Position numbers and translations under genes: made by a program. From positions 434,001-498,000 of the forward strand of contig NZ_JAGFOA010000002.1 of assembly GCF_017592545.1 (NCBI RefSeq): a stretch of 64,000 bases of DNA. The letters are read 5' to 3'. The notes below the pieces were generated by a model that worked only from the letters and a program-made list of their open reading frames with translations, searched no databases and was not told the DNA's origin. Of the stretch, positions 51,213 to 60,197 are shown piece after piece; position 1 is the first letter of the stretch, and every line of letters starts with the position of its first letter. The DNA is from Microbacterium stercoris (GTDB lineage Bacteria; Actinomycetota; Actinomycetes; Actinomycetales; Microbacteriaceae).

Positions 51213-52559
51213 ATGTCGACTGCAGCTCGCAAGAAGATCCTGATCGCGACTGGCGCTCTGGGCGCCACCGCCCTCGCCTTGGCTGGATGCACGGCCGGAC
51301 CCGGTGCGACAGGCGGCGGCAACGGAGGAGGCGGCGGCGGCGAGGGAGGCGGCGACGGCGAGGTGGTCACCGTCTACGGAACCATCGTGAACGCCGAGCA
51401 GGAGCTCCTCGAGGAGTCCTGGGCCGACTGGGAGGAAGAGAACGGCATCGACATCCAGTACGAGGGCTCGCAGGAGTTCGAGGCGCAGATCGCCGTGCGC
51501 GCGCAGGGCGGCAACCCGCCGGATCTCGCGATCTTCCCCCAGCCGGGTCTGCTGGCCGACATGGCCGGCCGCGGCTACCTGCTCGAGGCCCCCGAGGGCG
51601 TCGTCAAGAACCTCCGCGACAACTGGGCCGAGGACTGGGAGGGCTACGCCTCTCTCGACGGCAAGATCTACGGTGCGCCCCTGATGGCGAACGTGAAGGG
51701 CTGGGTCTGGTACCAGCCGTCGCTCTTCGAGGAGAACGGCTGGGAGGTGCCGACCAGCTGGCAGGGACTGCTCGACCTCACCGCCGAGATGCAGAGCACG
51801 CTCGGCACGCAGCCGTGGTGTGCGGGCTTCGGCTCGGATGCGGCCACCGGTTGGCCGGGCACCGACTGGATCGAGGACATCGTCCTGCGCCAGAGCGGCC
51901 CGGACGTCTACGACCAGTGGGTCGCGGGTGACGTGCCCTTCACCGACCCGAAGATCCAGTCGGCATTCGACGAGGCCGCCAAGGTGCTGCTGAACCCCGA
52001 CTACGTCAACGCCGGCTTCGGCGATGTCGCCTCGATCGGATCGGTGCCGTTCGGCGATGTGGCCAACGCCCTCGTCTCGGGTGACTGCGCCCTGAGCCAC
52101 CAGGCCTCCTTCCTCGACGGCTTCATCGTCGACGCGGGCGGCGAGGTCGGCCCCGACGCCGATGTCTGGGCGTTTATGCTCCCGCCGGTCGATGAGAACG
52201 CCGAGGGCTCGGTGGTCACGGGCGGTGGCGAGATCGTCGGCGCGTTCAACGACTCGGAGGCGGTCGTGAAGGTGCAGGAGTACCTCTCCAGCCCGGAGTG
52301 GGCCAACTCGCGCGTGTCGCTCGGTGGTGTCATCAGCGCGAACAAGGGCCTCGACCCGGAGAACGCCAAGAGCCCGATCCTGCAGGAGGCCATCAAGGTG
52401 CTGCAGGACGAGGCGACGACGTTCCGCTTCGACGCGTCTGACCTGATGCCCTCTGCCGTCGGAACCGGCTCCTTCTTCCAGGGCATGCGCGACTGGGTGA
52501 ACGGAACGGCGACGCCCCAGGTGCTGGAGCAGATCCAGTCGGCCTGGCCGGCTGAGTGA
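51213..52559 (+). CDS. Alpha-glucoside-type ABC transporter binding lipoprotein
   Basis: This 448-residue lipoprotein has a signal peptide ending LALAGC (cysteine 26) and a Gly-rich linker. The mature part is an SBP_bac_1 fold close to AglE-type proteins: NAEQELLEESWADWEEENGI, GNPPDLAIFPQPGLLADMAG, VKGWVWYQPSLFEENGW and the AALALSGDCALSHQASFLDGF-like region near 290. Predicted ligands are trehalose, sucrose, maltose or related alpha-glucosides. ATG chosen for the signal peptide, with GGGAGCAG upstream. It heads an operon with two permeases; no ATPase is included. Confidence 0.9.
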   Translation: MSTAARKKILIATGALGATALALAGCTAGPGATGGGNGGGGGGEGGGDGEVVTVYGTIVNAEQELLEESWADWEEENGIDIQYEGSQEFEAQIAVRAQGGNPPDLAIFPQPGLLADMAGRGYLLEAPEGVVKNLRDNWAEDWEGYASLDGKIYGAPLMANVKGWVWYQPSLFEENGWEVPTSWQGLLDLTAEMQSTLGTQPWCAGFGSDAATGWPGTDWIEDIVLRQSGPDVYDQWVAGDVPFTDPKIQSAFDEAAKVLLNPDYVNAGFGDVASIGSVPFGDVANALVSGDCALSHQASFLDGFIVDAGGEVGPDADVWAFMLPPVDENAEGSVVTGGGEIVGAFNDSEAVVKVQEYLSSPEWANSRVSLGGVISANKGLDPENAKSPILQEAIKVLQDEATTFRFDASDLMPSAVGTGSFFQGMRDWVNGTATPQVLEQIQSAWPAE

Positions 52560-52589
52560 TCCGGCCGCAAGCGGACCCGGACCTCAGTC

Positions 52590-53723
52590 ATGGCTGATTT
52601 TCTGGCATGGCTGAGCACACTCTCCCCGTGGCTGGAGATCCCGATCATCATCGGGGTCTTCGTCGCCGCGGTGGGCGTGCTGCTCTTCTTCATCGAGATC
52701 GCGCCACGCGAAGGCAGGATCTTCACAATCCTCCGGCTCGCGGCCTGTGTGCTGCTGCCGCTGGGCGTGATGTGGCTGCTGCAGTCGTATACGTGGGCGA
52801 TCATCGCCGCGGGTGTGCTCGGCGCCCTGTTCTTCTGGCTCGACCTCCGGTCGCGCGGGGGAGTGGGATCGCTGTTCCAGCTGTTCGGCTTCCTCGCCCC
52901 GGCGCTGATCCTGCTCCTGGTGGGACTGGTGTTCCCGGTGATCCAGACCTTCGGGGCGTCGATGCTCAACTCGCGGGGCACGACCTTCGTGGGGTTCGAC
53001 AACTTCGTCTGGATCTTCACCCAGCCGCAGGGCATCCGCACGATCGTCAACACGATCGTGTGGGTGCTGATCGCGCCGATCGCGTCGACCGTGATCGGAC
53101 TCGTGTACGCGTACTTCATCGACAAGACGCGGGGTGAGAAGGTCTACAAGATCCTCGTGTTCCTGCCGATGGCGATCTCGTTCGTCGGCGCATCGATCAT
53201 CTGGCGCTTTATGTACACCGCGCGCCCGGCCGACGCCGAGCAGATCGGATTCGTCAACCAGCTGATCGTGTGGTTCGGCGGGAGCCCGGTGCCGTTCCTG
53301 CAGGTGGAGCCCTGGAACACGCTGTTCCTCATCATCGTGTTCGTCTGGATCTACACGGGCTTCGCGATGGTGGTGCTGTCGGCGGCCATCAAGGGTGTGC
53401 CGGCCGAGCAGCTGGAGGCGGCCGAGCTCGATGGGGCCAACGCGTTCGAGCGCTTTATGAACGTGGTGGTGCCGGGCATCCGGCCGTCGCTCATCGTGGT
53501 GCTGACGACGATCGCCATCGCCTCGATGAAGATCTTCGACATCGTCCGCACGATGACCGCCGGCGCGAATGACACGTCGGTGATCGCGAACGAGATGTAT
53601 CAGCAGTTCCGCAGCTTCGAGGCCGGACGCTCGGCCGCCTACGCGGTGGTGCTGTTCATCCTCGTTCTGCCGCTGGTCATCTACAACGCCAGACAGCTCA
53701 AGGCGCAGAGGGAGGTGCACTGA
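52590..53723 (+). CDS. Alpha-glucoside-type ABC transporter permease 1 (AglF-like)
   Basis: This 377-residue permease has three extra N-terminal hydrophobic segments before the six-helix core, as in AglF proteins. The EAA loop is GVPAEQLEAAELDGANAFERF. Conserved pieces include GFDNFVWIFTQP and ILVFLPMAISFVGASIIWRF. Its stop overlaps the next start (TGATG). It pairs with permease 2 and the binding protein upstream; the ATPase is probably a shared MsiK-like protein encoded elsewhere. Confidence 0.92.
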   Translation: MADFLAWLSTLSPWLEIPIIIGVFVAAVGVLLFFIEIAPREGRIFTILRLAACVLLPLGVMWLLQSYTWAIIAAGVLGALFFWLDLRSRGGVGSLFQLFGFLAPALILLLVGLVFPVIQTFGASMLNSRGTTFVGFDNFVWIFTQPQGIRTIVNTIVWVLIAPIASTVIGLVYAYFIDKTRGEKVYKILVFLPMAISFVGASIIWRFMYTARPADAEQIGFVNQLIVWFGGSPVPFLQVEPWNTLFLIIVFVWIYTGFAMVVLSAAIKGVPAEQLEAAELDGANAFERFMNVVVPGIRPSLIVVLTTIAIASMKIFDIVRTMTAGANDTSVIANEMYQQFRSFEAGRSAAYAVVLFILVLPLVIYNARQLKAQREVH

Positions 53724-54673
53724 TGACGACGACGACCCCTCCGATCACGACGCAGGCCGTGACGACCGGCAAGGCCTCTGGCAGGCCCGCGCTGAGCGAC
53801 ACGAAGCGGCGCCTGACCTCGCCCTGGGCGACGATCGCCGCGATCATCATCGCGGCGATCTGGACCATCCCGACGTTCGGCATCCTGGTGTCCTCCTTCC
53901 GGCCTCGGGTGGAGATCCAGACCACGGGCTGGTGGACGGCGCTGCAGAACTGGGGCTGGACGACCGAGAACTACACCGAGGCGCTGAACACGGCGACCGG
54001 CGGACTGACCATGCTGCAGGCCTTCGTGAACTCGTTCGCGATCACCCTGCCGGCGGCCATCATTCCGCTGATCATCGCGACGCTCGCGGCGTACGGGTTC
54101 GCGTGGATCGACTTCCGCGGCAAGAACCTCCTGTTCGTGGCCGTGTTCGCCCTCCAGATCGTGCCGATCCAGATGGCGTTCATCCCGCTGCTGCAGCTGT
54201 TCTCGCGCGGAGAGCTGTTCGGGGTGCCGGTGATCCAGGCATTCGGATCGGCGGGCTACGCGCAGGTGTGGATCGCTCACACGATCTTCGGTCTGCCGCT
54301 GGCGATCTTCCTGCTGCACAACTTCATCGCGCAGATCCCGGGCGAGGTCATCGAGGCCGCGCGCGTCGACGGCGCCGGGCACGGGCAGATCTTCTTCCGG
54401 ATCATCCTGCCGCTCAGCATGCCGGCGATCGCGTCCTTCGCGATCTTCCAGTTCCTGTGGGTGTGGAACGACCTGCTGGTCGCCCTCATCTTCGCCGACG
54501 GCAATGTGGCGCCGATCACGAAGCTGCTGGCGCAGATGACCGGCTCGCGCGGCGAGGACTGGCACCTGCTCACGGCCGGCGCCTTCATCGCCATCATCGT
54601 GCCGCTGCTGGTGTTCCTTTTCCTGCAGCGCTACTTCGTGCGAGGCCTTCTGGCGGGATCCGCCAAGGGCTGA
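53723..54673 (+). CDS. Alpha-glucoside-type ABC transporter permease 2 (AglG-like)
   Basis: This 316-residue permease has a hydrophilic 40-residue N-terminus and six membrane segments. The EAA loop is IPGEVIEAARVDGAGHGQIF and the C-terminus LFLQRYFVRGLLAGSAKG resembles the MalG/AglG tail. The ATG lies in the TGATG junction with permease 1. It is the last gene of the operon, with a strong terminator 17 bp after its stop. Confidence 0.92.
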   Translation: MTTTTPPITTQAVTTGKASGRPALSDTKRRLTSPWATIAAIIIAAIWTIPTFGILVSSFRPRVEIQTTGWWTALQNWGWTTENYTEALNTATGGLTMLQAFVNSFAITLPAAIIPLIIATLAAYGFAWIDFRGKNLLFVAVFALQIVPIQMAFIPLLQLFSRGELFGVPVIQAFGSAGYAQVWIAHTIFGLPLAIFLLHNFIAQIPGEVIEAARVDGAGHGQIFFRIILPLSMPAIASFAIFQFLWVWNDLLVALIFADGNVAPITKLLAQMTGSRGEDWHLLTAGAFIAIIVPLLVFLFLQRYFVRGLLAGSAKG

Positions 54674-54689
54674 GCAGAGGGAGGGCCCG

Positions 54690-54722
54690 AGGACCCCGGT
54701 CCGCCGCGCGGACCGGGGTCCT
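54690..54722 (+). terminator. Terminator of the alpha-glucoside ABC operon
   Basis: Perfect 15-bp arms AGGACCCCGGTCCGC / GCGGACCGGGGTCCT around CGC, followed by TT. Confidence 0.9.
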
Positions 54723-54761
54723 TTGCTGTGCGCGGTGCGCCTCTGCTCAGCGCACGCCGTT

Positions 54762-54815
54762 GGTGGTCAGAACGCGCCGCGCGCACTGCTGCATCGGCGG
54801 CGGGTCTTGACCACA
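54762..54815. repeat. Imperfect palindrome between convergent genes
   Basis: Arms GGTGGTCAGAACGCGCCGC and GCGGCGGGTCTTGACCACA match at 15 of 19 positions. It differs in sequence from the repeat pair at 5.4 and 34.2 kb but sits in the same kind of place. Single copy here. Confidence 0.4.
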
Positions 54816-54844
54816 AGGGGCGTCGCGAGCAACGCGAGACGCCG

Positions 54845-55492
54845 TCAGCGGCAGGCCAGGCGATCCTGGATCGCCTCGAGCGCCTGGATCTCCCGCGACT
54901 GCGACTGGGCCATGCCCTCCGCAGTGCTGAGCACCCGGGGATCCGAGCCGAGTCGCTGCACGGCGTCGATCATCTCGATCGCGCCCTCATGGTGCCGGAT
55001 CATCAGCTCGGTGAAGAGGCAATCCTGCGCCGCGCCGGTGGAGGAGCGGAGTTCGTCGAGCTCGGCGTCGGTCGCCATGCCCATCTCGGCCCGCAGCTCC
55101 TCATCGGTCGACGCCTCCGCGTCGCCGTGGCCGTGGCCGCCGTCCTCGGCCATCCAGGCCATCAGGGGCGCTGTCGAATGCTGGGGCAGGCCCCATCCGT
55201 CGATCCACGCGAACATCTGACCGGATTGCTGCGACTGCGCGGTCGCGATGTCGAAAGCGAGCAGGCGCAGATCCTCGTCCTGGGTGCTGCGGTACTCGAT
55301 CATCGCCATGGTGACGGCCTGCGCGTGGTGCTCCTGCATGTCGCGGGCGAAGCCGACATCCGCGGCGTTGGGACCGGGATCCGCCCCGCCGAAGGTCGAG
55401 AAGCGACCGATCGCGAACGCGAGACCCGCCACGAGCACCGCCGCGAGCACGACCAGCGGCCAGCGCCGCGTCTGACGCGTCTCGTCGGTCAT
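54845..55492 (-). CDS. DUF305 family membrane-anchored protein
   Basis: This 215-residue protein has an N-terminal membrane anchor (WPLVVLAAVLVAGLAFAIG) and an extracytoplasmic four-helix domain. It carries the DUF305 duplication: FARDMQEHHAQAVTMA near residue 50 and FTELMIRHHEGAIEMI near residue 165, each with a Met/His-His pair suited to metal binding. A His/Asp-rich stretch (GGHGHGD) lies between. Copper or other metal handling is the common suggestion for the family. It is the second gene after the DUF3105 gene, which ends 1 bp before its start. Confidence 0.9.
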   Translation of the reverse strand: MTDETRQTRRWPLVVLAAVLVAGLAFAIGRFSTFGGADPGPNAADVGFARDMQEHHAQAVTMAMIEYRSTQDEDLRLLAFDIATAQSQQSGQMFAWIDGWGLPQHSTAPLMAWMAEDGGHGHGDAEASTDEELRAEMGMATDAELDELRSSTGAAQDCLFTELMIRHHEGAIEMIDAVQRLGSDPRVLSTAEGMAQSQSREIQALEAIQDRLACR

Positions 55493-55493
55493 G

Positions 55494-56180
55494 TCAGATC
55501 TTGCCGGGGCCCTCGATGCCGACGCAGGAGGCGCCGCGCTCGGGGGTGGAGTCGCCCTGCCAGTACTCCTCGTAGAACTGCTCGATGCGCGGGTCGTTCA
55601 CATCCTCGAGCTGGAGCTGGTGACCCCACGCGGTGACGACGATGGGCGAGGGAAGCCCCTCGTAGGGCGAAACGATCGAGTACGTGCGGGGTGCGTGCGA
55701 ACGCAGCGTGTCGAGCTCGCCGCCGCTGATCACCTTGGGGTCGTAGGCGATCCAGACCGCGCCGTGCTCGAGCGAGTGCACGAGGTTCTCGTTGGTCTGC
55801 TGCTCGGTGTAGACGCCGCAGCTGAGCCACGCGTTGTTGTGCGGGCCGCCGGCCGGAGGATTCTGCTCGTAGTCGACGGTGCCGTCGACGTGCTCTCCGC
55901 CGGCGAACTCGAAGCTCTGCACACCCTCGATCTCGACCCCCGCGCTGCCGGCGGTGTAGGTCTTCGGCGCGAAGACGATCGAGGCGACGACGACGGCCGC
56001 GACGAGGAGGACGGCGACGCCGCCGAGCACCCACCACAGCAGCTTCGTGCGCTGGCGCTTGGCGAGCTGGCGCTGGTACTCGGCGAGCTTCTCCTGGCGC
56101 TTGGCCTCGCGCTGCTGCTTGACGGTCTGCTCGGCCTCGGCGCGGCGGGCGGGGTTGCCGGAGCGGTTCTCGGGGGTCAC
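55494..56180 (-). CDS. DUF3105 family membrane-anchored protein
   Basis: This 228-residue protein has a charged cytoplasmic N-terminus (about 45 residues, likely coiled coil), one membrane span (WWVLGGVAVLLVAAVVVASIVF) and an extracytoplasmic DUF3105 domain. Conserved residues are seen in GPHNNAWLSCGVYTEQQTNENLVHSLEHGAVWI (in two strands), with His and Cys that could bind a metal. A second cysteine lies near the end in GASCVGIEG. DUF3105 and DUF305 genes are often neighbours in actinobacteria, suggesting a joint role. GTG start with the leaderless promoter TAGGAT seven bases upstream. Confidence 0.88.
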   Translation of the reverse strand: MTPENRSGNPARRAEAEQTVKQQREAKRQEKLAEYQRQLAKRQRTKLLWWVLGGVAVLLVAAVVVASIVFAPKTYTAGSAGVEIEGVQSFEFAGGEHVDGTVDYEQNPPAGGPHNNAWLSCGVYTEQQTNENLVHSLEHGAVWIAYDPKVISGGELDTLRSHAPRTYSIVSPYEGLPSPIVVTAWGHQLQLEDVNDPRIEQFYEEYWQGDSTPERGASCVGIEGPGKI

Positions 56181-56187
56181 GCGCTCG

Positions 56188-56193
56188 ATCCTA
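56188..56193 (-). promoter_or_regulatory. Leaderless promoter of the DUF3105-DUF305 operon (-10 TAGGAT)
   Basis: TAGGAT on the minus strand ends seven bases before the GTG at 56180. Confidence 0.65.
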
Positions 56194-56268
56194 TTCGGCG
56201 GAATGGAGCTCGAGCCGGGATGCCCCCGGGACGAGCCTGGGAGATCACTATGCGGCTTACTATCGAAC

Positions 56269-57585
56269 GTGCACGATTCCCCCCACTCGTCTTCGCCGTC
56301 CATGTCGACCGGGGCCATCCGCACCCTCGGATCCAACCCGCAGACCGCCCCGATCGTGCTGCACCCGGGGGATGCGATCTCGACCGCACGGCGCACGATG
56401 TACGTGCTGCTGCTCGGCGCGCTCACGGCCCTCGGCCCGTTCACGGTCGATCTCTACCTGCCCGCGTTCCCCCTGATCCAGGAGCACTTCGCCACCGACG
56501 AGGCGGCGATCCAGCTCACGCTCACCGGCACGATGATCGGCTTCGCCTTCGGGCAGCTGCTCGTCGGCCCCCTGAGCGACACGGTCGGACGCCGCATGCC
56601 GCTGCTGATCGCCACGGCCCTGCACGTCGTCGCGAGCATCGTCGCCGCGGTCGCGCCGAACCTCGCGGTGCTGGGCGGCGCCCGCGTGGCGATGGGCTTC
56701 GGCGCCGCGGCCGGCGCGGTGGCCGCGATGGCGATCGTGCGCGACCTGTTCGGAGGCAAGCGCCTCGTGGTGATGCTGTCGCGTCTCGCGCTCGTCTCCG
56801 GAACCGCCCCGGTCGTCGCGCCGCTGATCGGATCCGCGCTGCTCGCGGTCGTCCCCTGGGAGGGCATCTTCTGGGTGCTCGCGGCCTATGGGGCCGTGAT
56901 GCTGGCCGCAGGACTCTTCGGGATCCCCGAGACGCTTCCGCGCGAGCGTCGCCACGAGCGGGGCTCCAGCACGGTCTGGCAGCGCTATCGCTCGGTGCTC
57001 TCCGACCGCGTCTATGTGGGTGTGCTCGTGGTGGGCGGCATGACCTTCGCGGGTCTCTTCTCCTACCTCTCGGCGTCGTCGTTCCTGTTCCAGGAGAGCT
57101 ACGGCTTCAACGCAGGACAGTACGGTCTGCTGTTCGCCGCGAACTCGATCGGTCTCGTCGTCGGCAACCAGATCGCCGCGCGCCTCGCCGCGCGCTTCGG
57201 GCCGCAGTGGGTGCTGGCCGTCTCGACCGTCGTGCTGCTGGTCGCGGCGATGCTCATCGTGCTGTTCGATCAGCTCGGCTTCGGCATGTGGGGCACGGCG
57301 ATCCCGCTGTGGTTCTTCATGACCGCGTGCGGCTTCACCTTCCCCTGCGCTCAGGTGCTCGCTCTCGACCGCCACGGGAAGGCGGCGGGCACGGCGGCGT
57401 CGCTGCTGGGCGCGTCGAACTTCGGCATCGCCGGCCTGATCTCGCCGATCGTGGGCGCGGTCGCGGGCCCCGCGGGCATCACGGGCACGTCGATGGCGGT
57501 GGTGATGATCGGCACCTCGCTGATCGCGCTGGCCGCGCTCTGGTTCGTGGTGCGACCGCGTACCGTGGGGATGCTCACCCCCTGA
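56269..57585 (+). CDS. Bcr/CflA family MFS multidrug efflux transporter
   Basis: This 12-helix transporter exports drugs using the proton gradient. It has FTVDLYLPAFPLIQEHF at helix 1, the loop motif GPLSDTVGRRMPL and the helix 5 antiporter motif GTAPVVAPLIGSALL, all typical of DHA1 Bcr/CflA carriers. A -10 TACTAT lies five bases before the GTG at 56269, which is used here as a leaderless start (438 residues). The ATG at 56302 (427 residues) has no ribosome binding site but is also possible. Divergent from the DUF3105 operon. Confidence 0.85.
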   Translation: MHDSPHSSSPSMSTGAIRTLGSNPQTAPIVLHPGDAISTARRTMYVLLLGALTALGPFTVDLYLPAFPLIQEHFATDEAAIQLTLTGTMIGFAFGQLLVGPLSDTVGRRMPLLIATALHVVASIVAAVAPNLAVLGGARVAMGFGAAAGAVAAMAIVRDLFGGKRLVVMLSRLALVSGTAPVVAPLIGSALLAVVPWEGIFWVLAAYGAVMLAAGLFGIPETLPRERRHERGSSTVWQRYRSVLSDRVYVGVLVVGGMTFAGLFSYLSASSFLFQESYGFNAGQYGLLFAANSIGLVVGNQIAARLAARFGPQWVLAVSTVVLLVAAMLIVLFDQLGFGMWGTAIPLWFFMTACGFTFPCAQVLALDRHGKAAGTAASLLGASNFGIAGLISPIVGAVAGPAGITGTSMAVVMIGTSLIALAALWFVVRPRTVGMLTP

Positions 57586-57604
57586 CGTCGAAGGAGACGA
57601 CCGG

Positions 57605-58264
57605 ATGACACCGCGAGAACGCACGACCCGGGCCTGGCTCTGGTGGGGCCTGGCGCTGCTTGCAGGCGGCGTCGCGATCGGGGCGCTCGTGCTGCTTCCG
57701 GGTGCCGACCCCAGTTCGCTGGATCTCTGGTGGGACGGGGTGCTGTCCGCCACTCCGGACGGACCCGCTCTGGCGGTCTCTCTGTTCATGGACACCGTCG
57801 GCGGCGGGAGAGTGGCGACCCTGTGGGTGCCGCTGACGCTGATCGCCGTGCTCCTCATCGCCCGCCGTCCGTGGGCGACCGGGTACCTGGTCGTGGCTTT
57901 GCTCGCAAGCGCGGGCGTTGTGCAGATCCTGAAGCATCTGCTGGGGCGCGCGCGTCCCGAGGACATCCTGGTGACCTCGGATGTCGGATCCTTCCCCTCC
58001 GGTCACGTCGCGAACGCGGCGACCCTCGCCATCGCTCTGTGGCTGCTGTTTCCGCGGCGATGGGTGGCCGTGCTCGCCGGGTGCTGGATCGCGCTGATGG
58101 CCTTCGCCCGCACGTATGTGTCGGCGCACTGGCTCACCGACACCTTCGGGGGAGCGCTCATCGGATCCGGGGTCGCCCTGCTCGTCGCCCTCGCCTTCGC
58201 CCCCGGACTCCTCGCGGAGCGCCGGGGCGCAACCCCCTCGGGACGAGTGGGGGCCCGTCGCTAG
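57605..58264 (+). CDS. PAP2 family phosphatase
   Basis: This 219-residue membrane phosphatase has the three-part PAP2 active site: KHLLGRARPED, FPSGHVAN and ARTYVSAHWLTD. About six hydrophobic segments surround it. Likely substrates are undecaprenyl pyrophosphate or phosphatidate. GAAGGAG precedes the ATG, 19 bp after the MFS stop, so they may share a transcript. The gene ends 10 bp before the next start. Confidence 0.92.
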   Translation: MTPRERTTRAWLWWGLALLAGGVAIGALVLLPGADPSSLDLWWDGVLSATPDGPALAVSLFMDTVGGGRVATLWVPLTLIAVLLIARRPWATGYLVVALLASAGVVQILKHLLGRARPEDILVTSDVGSFPSGHVANAATLAIALWLLFPRRWVAVLAGCWIALMAFARTYVSAHWLTDTFGGALIGSGVALLVALAFAPGLLAERRGATPSGRVGARR

Positions 58265-58267
58265 GCT
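58262..58267 (+). promoter_or_regulatory. Leaderless promoter of the DUF853 gene (-10 TAGGCT)
   Basis: TAGGCT ends seven bases before the ATG at 58275 and overlaps the PAP2 stop codon. Confidence 0.65.
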
Positions 58268-58274
58268 GACTGCC

Positions 58275-60167
58275 ATGACCGCCGAGAAGGATGCCGCCGT
58301 CGTCGCCGCCGAGGCCGAGCTCGCCCGTCTGCAGGCGGAGGCCGAGGCCGCCGAAGCGGCCCTGCGGGCCGCCGAGGCGAAGGCGCGTCTCGCTGCGGCG
58401 CGCGCCGACGCCGCCCGCGGTGCGGCGCCGGAGGCTCCCGACGCTCACGAGACTCCCGAGGCCGCGACGGCGACGCCCGCTGCCGACGCCCCGGCCGCCG
58501 GATCCGCGGATGCCCCTGCGGCACCGGCACCGGCATCGGCACCGGCGACGGGCGGCCCGCTGAGCGCCGACGACGTGCGTGCGGTCGCCCAGGGCTACGC
58601 CTTCGAGGGGCCGACTCTCGACATCGGCGCGCTGGTCAACGGCGATCCCGTCGCAGACGCGCAGGTGCGCATTCCCCTCGGCATGCTGAACCGGCACGGT
58701 CTGGTCGCGGGCGCGACGGGAACCGGCAAGACCCGCACGCTGCAGGGACTCGCGGAGCAGCTCGCGGCGAAGGGCGTGCCCGTCTTCGCCGCCGACATCA
58801 AGGGCGACCTGTCGGGCATGGCCACCCCGGGCGAGGCGAACGACAAGCTGCTCGCCCGCACGGCCGGCATCGGCCAGGCATGGGAGCCGCAGGCCAGCGC
58901 GGTCGAGTACTTCGCCCTCGGCGGTATCGGCAAGGGCGTACCGGTGCGCGCCACCGTGACCGGCTTCGGGCCGCTGCTGCTGTCGAAGGTGCTGGGTCTC
59001 AACGACACGCAGGAGTCGAGCCTCGGACTCGTCTTCCACTACGCCGACAAGAACGGCCTGCCCCTCGTCGACCTCGAGGACCTGCGCTCGGTGCTGCAGT
59101 GGCTCACCAGCGAAGAGGGCAAGCCGGAGCTGAAGGAGCTGGGCGGCCTCTCCAGCGCGACCGCCGGGGTCATCCTGCGCGAGCTGATCACCTTCGCCGA
59201 AGGCGGGGCCGATGTGTTCTTCGGAGAGCCGGAGTTCGACGTCGCCGACTTCCTCCGGATCGACGAGTCGGGCCGCGGGGTCGTCTCGCTGCTGGAGGTG
59301 CCGGGGGTCGCGAACCGCCCGGAGCTGTTCTCGACGTTCCTGATGTATCTCCTCGCGGAGCTGTTCGAGATCCTGCCGGAGGTCGGCGACCCCGACAAGC
59401 CGAAGCTCGTGTTCTTCTTCGACGAGGCGCACCTGCTGTTCTCCGGCGCGTCGAAGGACTTCCTGCAGGCCATCATCCAGACCGTGCGGCTCATCCGCTC
59501 GAAGGGCGTGGGGGTGTTCTTCGTCACGCAGACGCCGAAGGACGTGCACGAGGACGTGCTCGCCCAGCTCGGATCGCGCGTGCAGCACGCCCTGCGCGCG
59601 TTCACCCCGGATGATGCGAAGGCGCTGCGGGCGACGGTCGGCACGTACCCCCGATCGGGTTACGACCTCGAGCGGGTGCTGCAAGAGCTCGGCACCGGCG
59701 AGGCCGTCGTCACCGTGATGAGCGAGAAGGGCGCACCGACACCCGTCGCCTGGACGAGAGTGCGCGCCCCGCAGGGGTCGATGTCGCCCACGCCGGAGGA
59801 CCGGATCGATGCCGCGGTGGCCGCATCGCCCCTGCTTCCGAAGTACGGCGAGCGCATCGACCGCGAGTCGGCCTACGAGATCCTCACCGCCAAGATGAAC
59901 GCCGCCGAGGCCGCCGAGCGGCAGGCCGAGACCGATGCCGAGCTGGCTCGTCAGCAGGCGGAGATCGAGAAGCAGCAGGAGGCGGCCGAGAAGAAGGCCC
60001 AGAAGGAGTACGAGCGCATTCTGAGGCAGACGTCCGGATCCGGACGCACCCGCACCTCGTCGCGCTCCGAGAGATCGACGCTCGAGAAGGTGCTCGGATC
60101 GCGCACGACGCAGACGCTGCTCAACGGGGTGATCCGCGGGATGTTCGGCAACGGCCGGCGACGCTGA
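58275..60167 (+). CDS. DUF853 HerA-like NTPase
   Basis: This 630-residue ATPase belongs to the HerA/FtsK superfamily. Residues 1-~95 are an Ala/Glu coiled-coil and low-complexity region. The motor follows with Walker A GATGTGKTRT (near 152), Walker B LVFFFDEAH (near 385) and the TQTPKDVHEDVLAQLGSRVQ sensor/arginine-finger region. A second coiled coil (EAAERQAETDAELARQQAEI) and a basic tail end the protein. Relatives are predicted DNA-pumping helicases; the cellular role of DUF853 proteins is unproven. No NurA-like nuclease lies beside it. Confidence 0.9.
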   Translation: MTAEKDAAVVAAEAELARLQAEAEAAEAALRAAEAKARLAAARADAARGAAPEAPDAHETPEAATATPAADAPAAGSADAPAAPAPASAPATGGPLSADDVRAVAQGYAFEGPTLDIGALVNGDPVADAQVRIPLGMLNRHGLVAGATGTGKTRTLQGLAEQLAAKGVPVFAADIKGDLSGMATPGEANDKLLARTAGIGQAWEPQASAVEYFALGGIGKGVPVRATVTGFGPLLLSKVLGLNDTQESSLGLVFHYADKNGLPLVDLEDLRSVLQWLTSEEGKPELKELGGLSSATAGVILRELITFAEGGADVFFGEPEFDVADFLRIDESGRGVVSLLEVPGVANRPELFSTFLMYLLAELFEILPEVGDPDKPKLVFFFDEAHLLFSGASKDFLQAIIQTVRLIRSKGVGVFFVTQTPKDVHEDVLAQLGSRVQHALRAFTPDDAKALRATVGTYPRSGYDLERVLQELGTGEAVVTVMSEKGAPTPVAWTRVRAPQGSMSPTPEDRIDAAVAASPLLPKYGERIDRESAYEILTAKMNAAEAAERQAETDAELARQQAEIEKQQEAAEKKAQKEYERILRQTSGSGRTRTSSRSERSTLEKVLGSRTTQTLLNGVIRGMFGNGRRR

Positions 60168-60197
60168 GCCGGTCCCGTCGCCCGGGGCACGCGGAGG

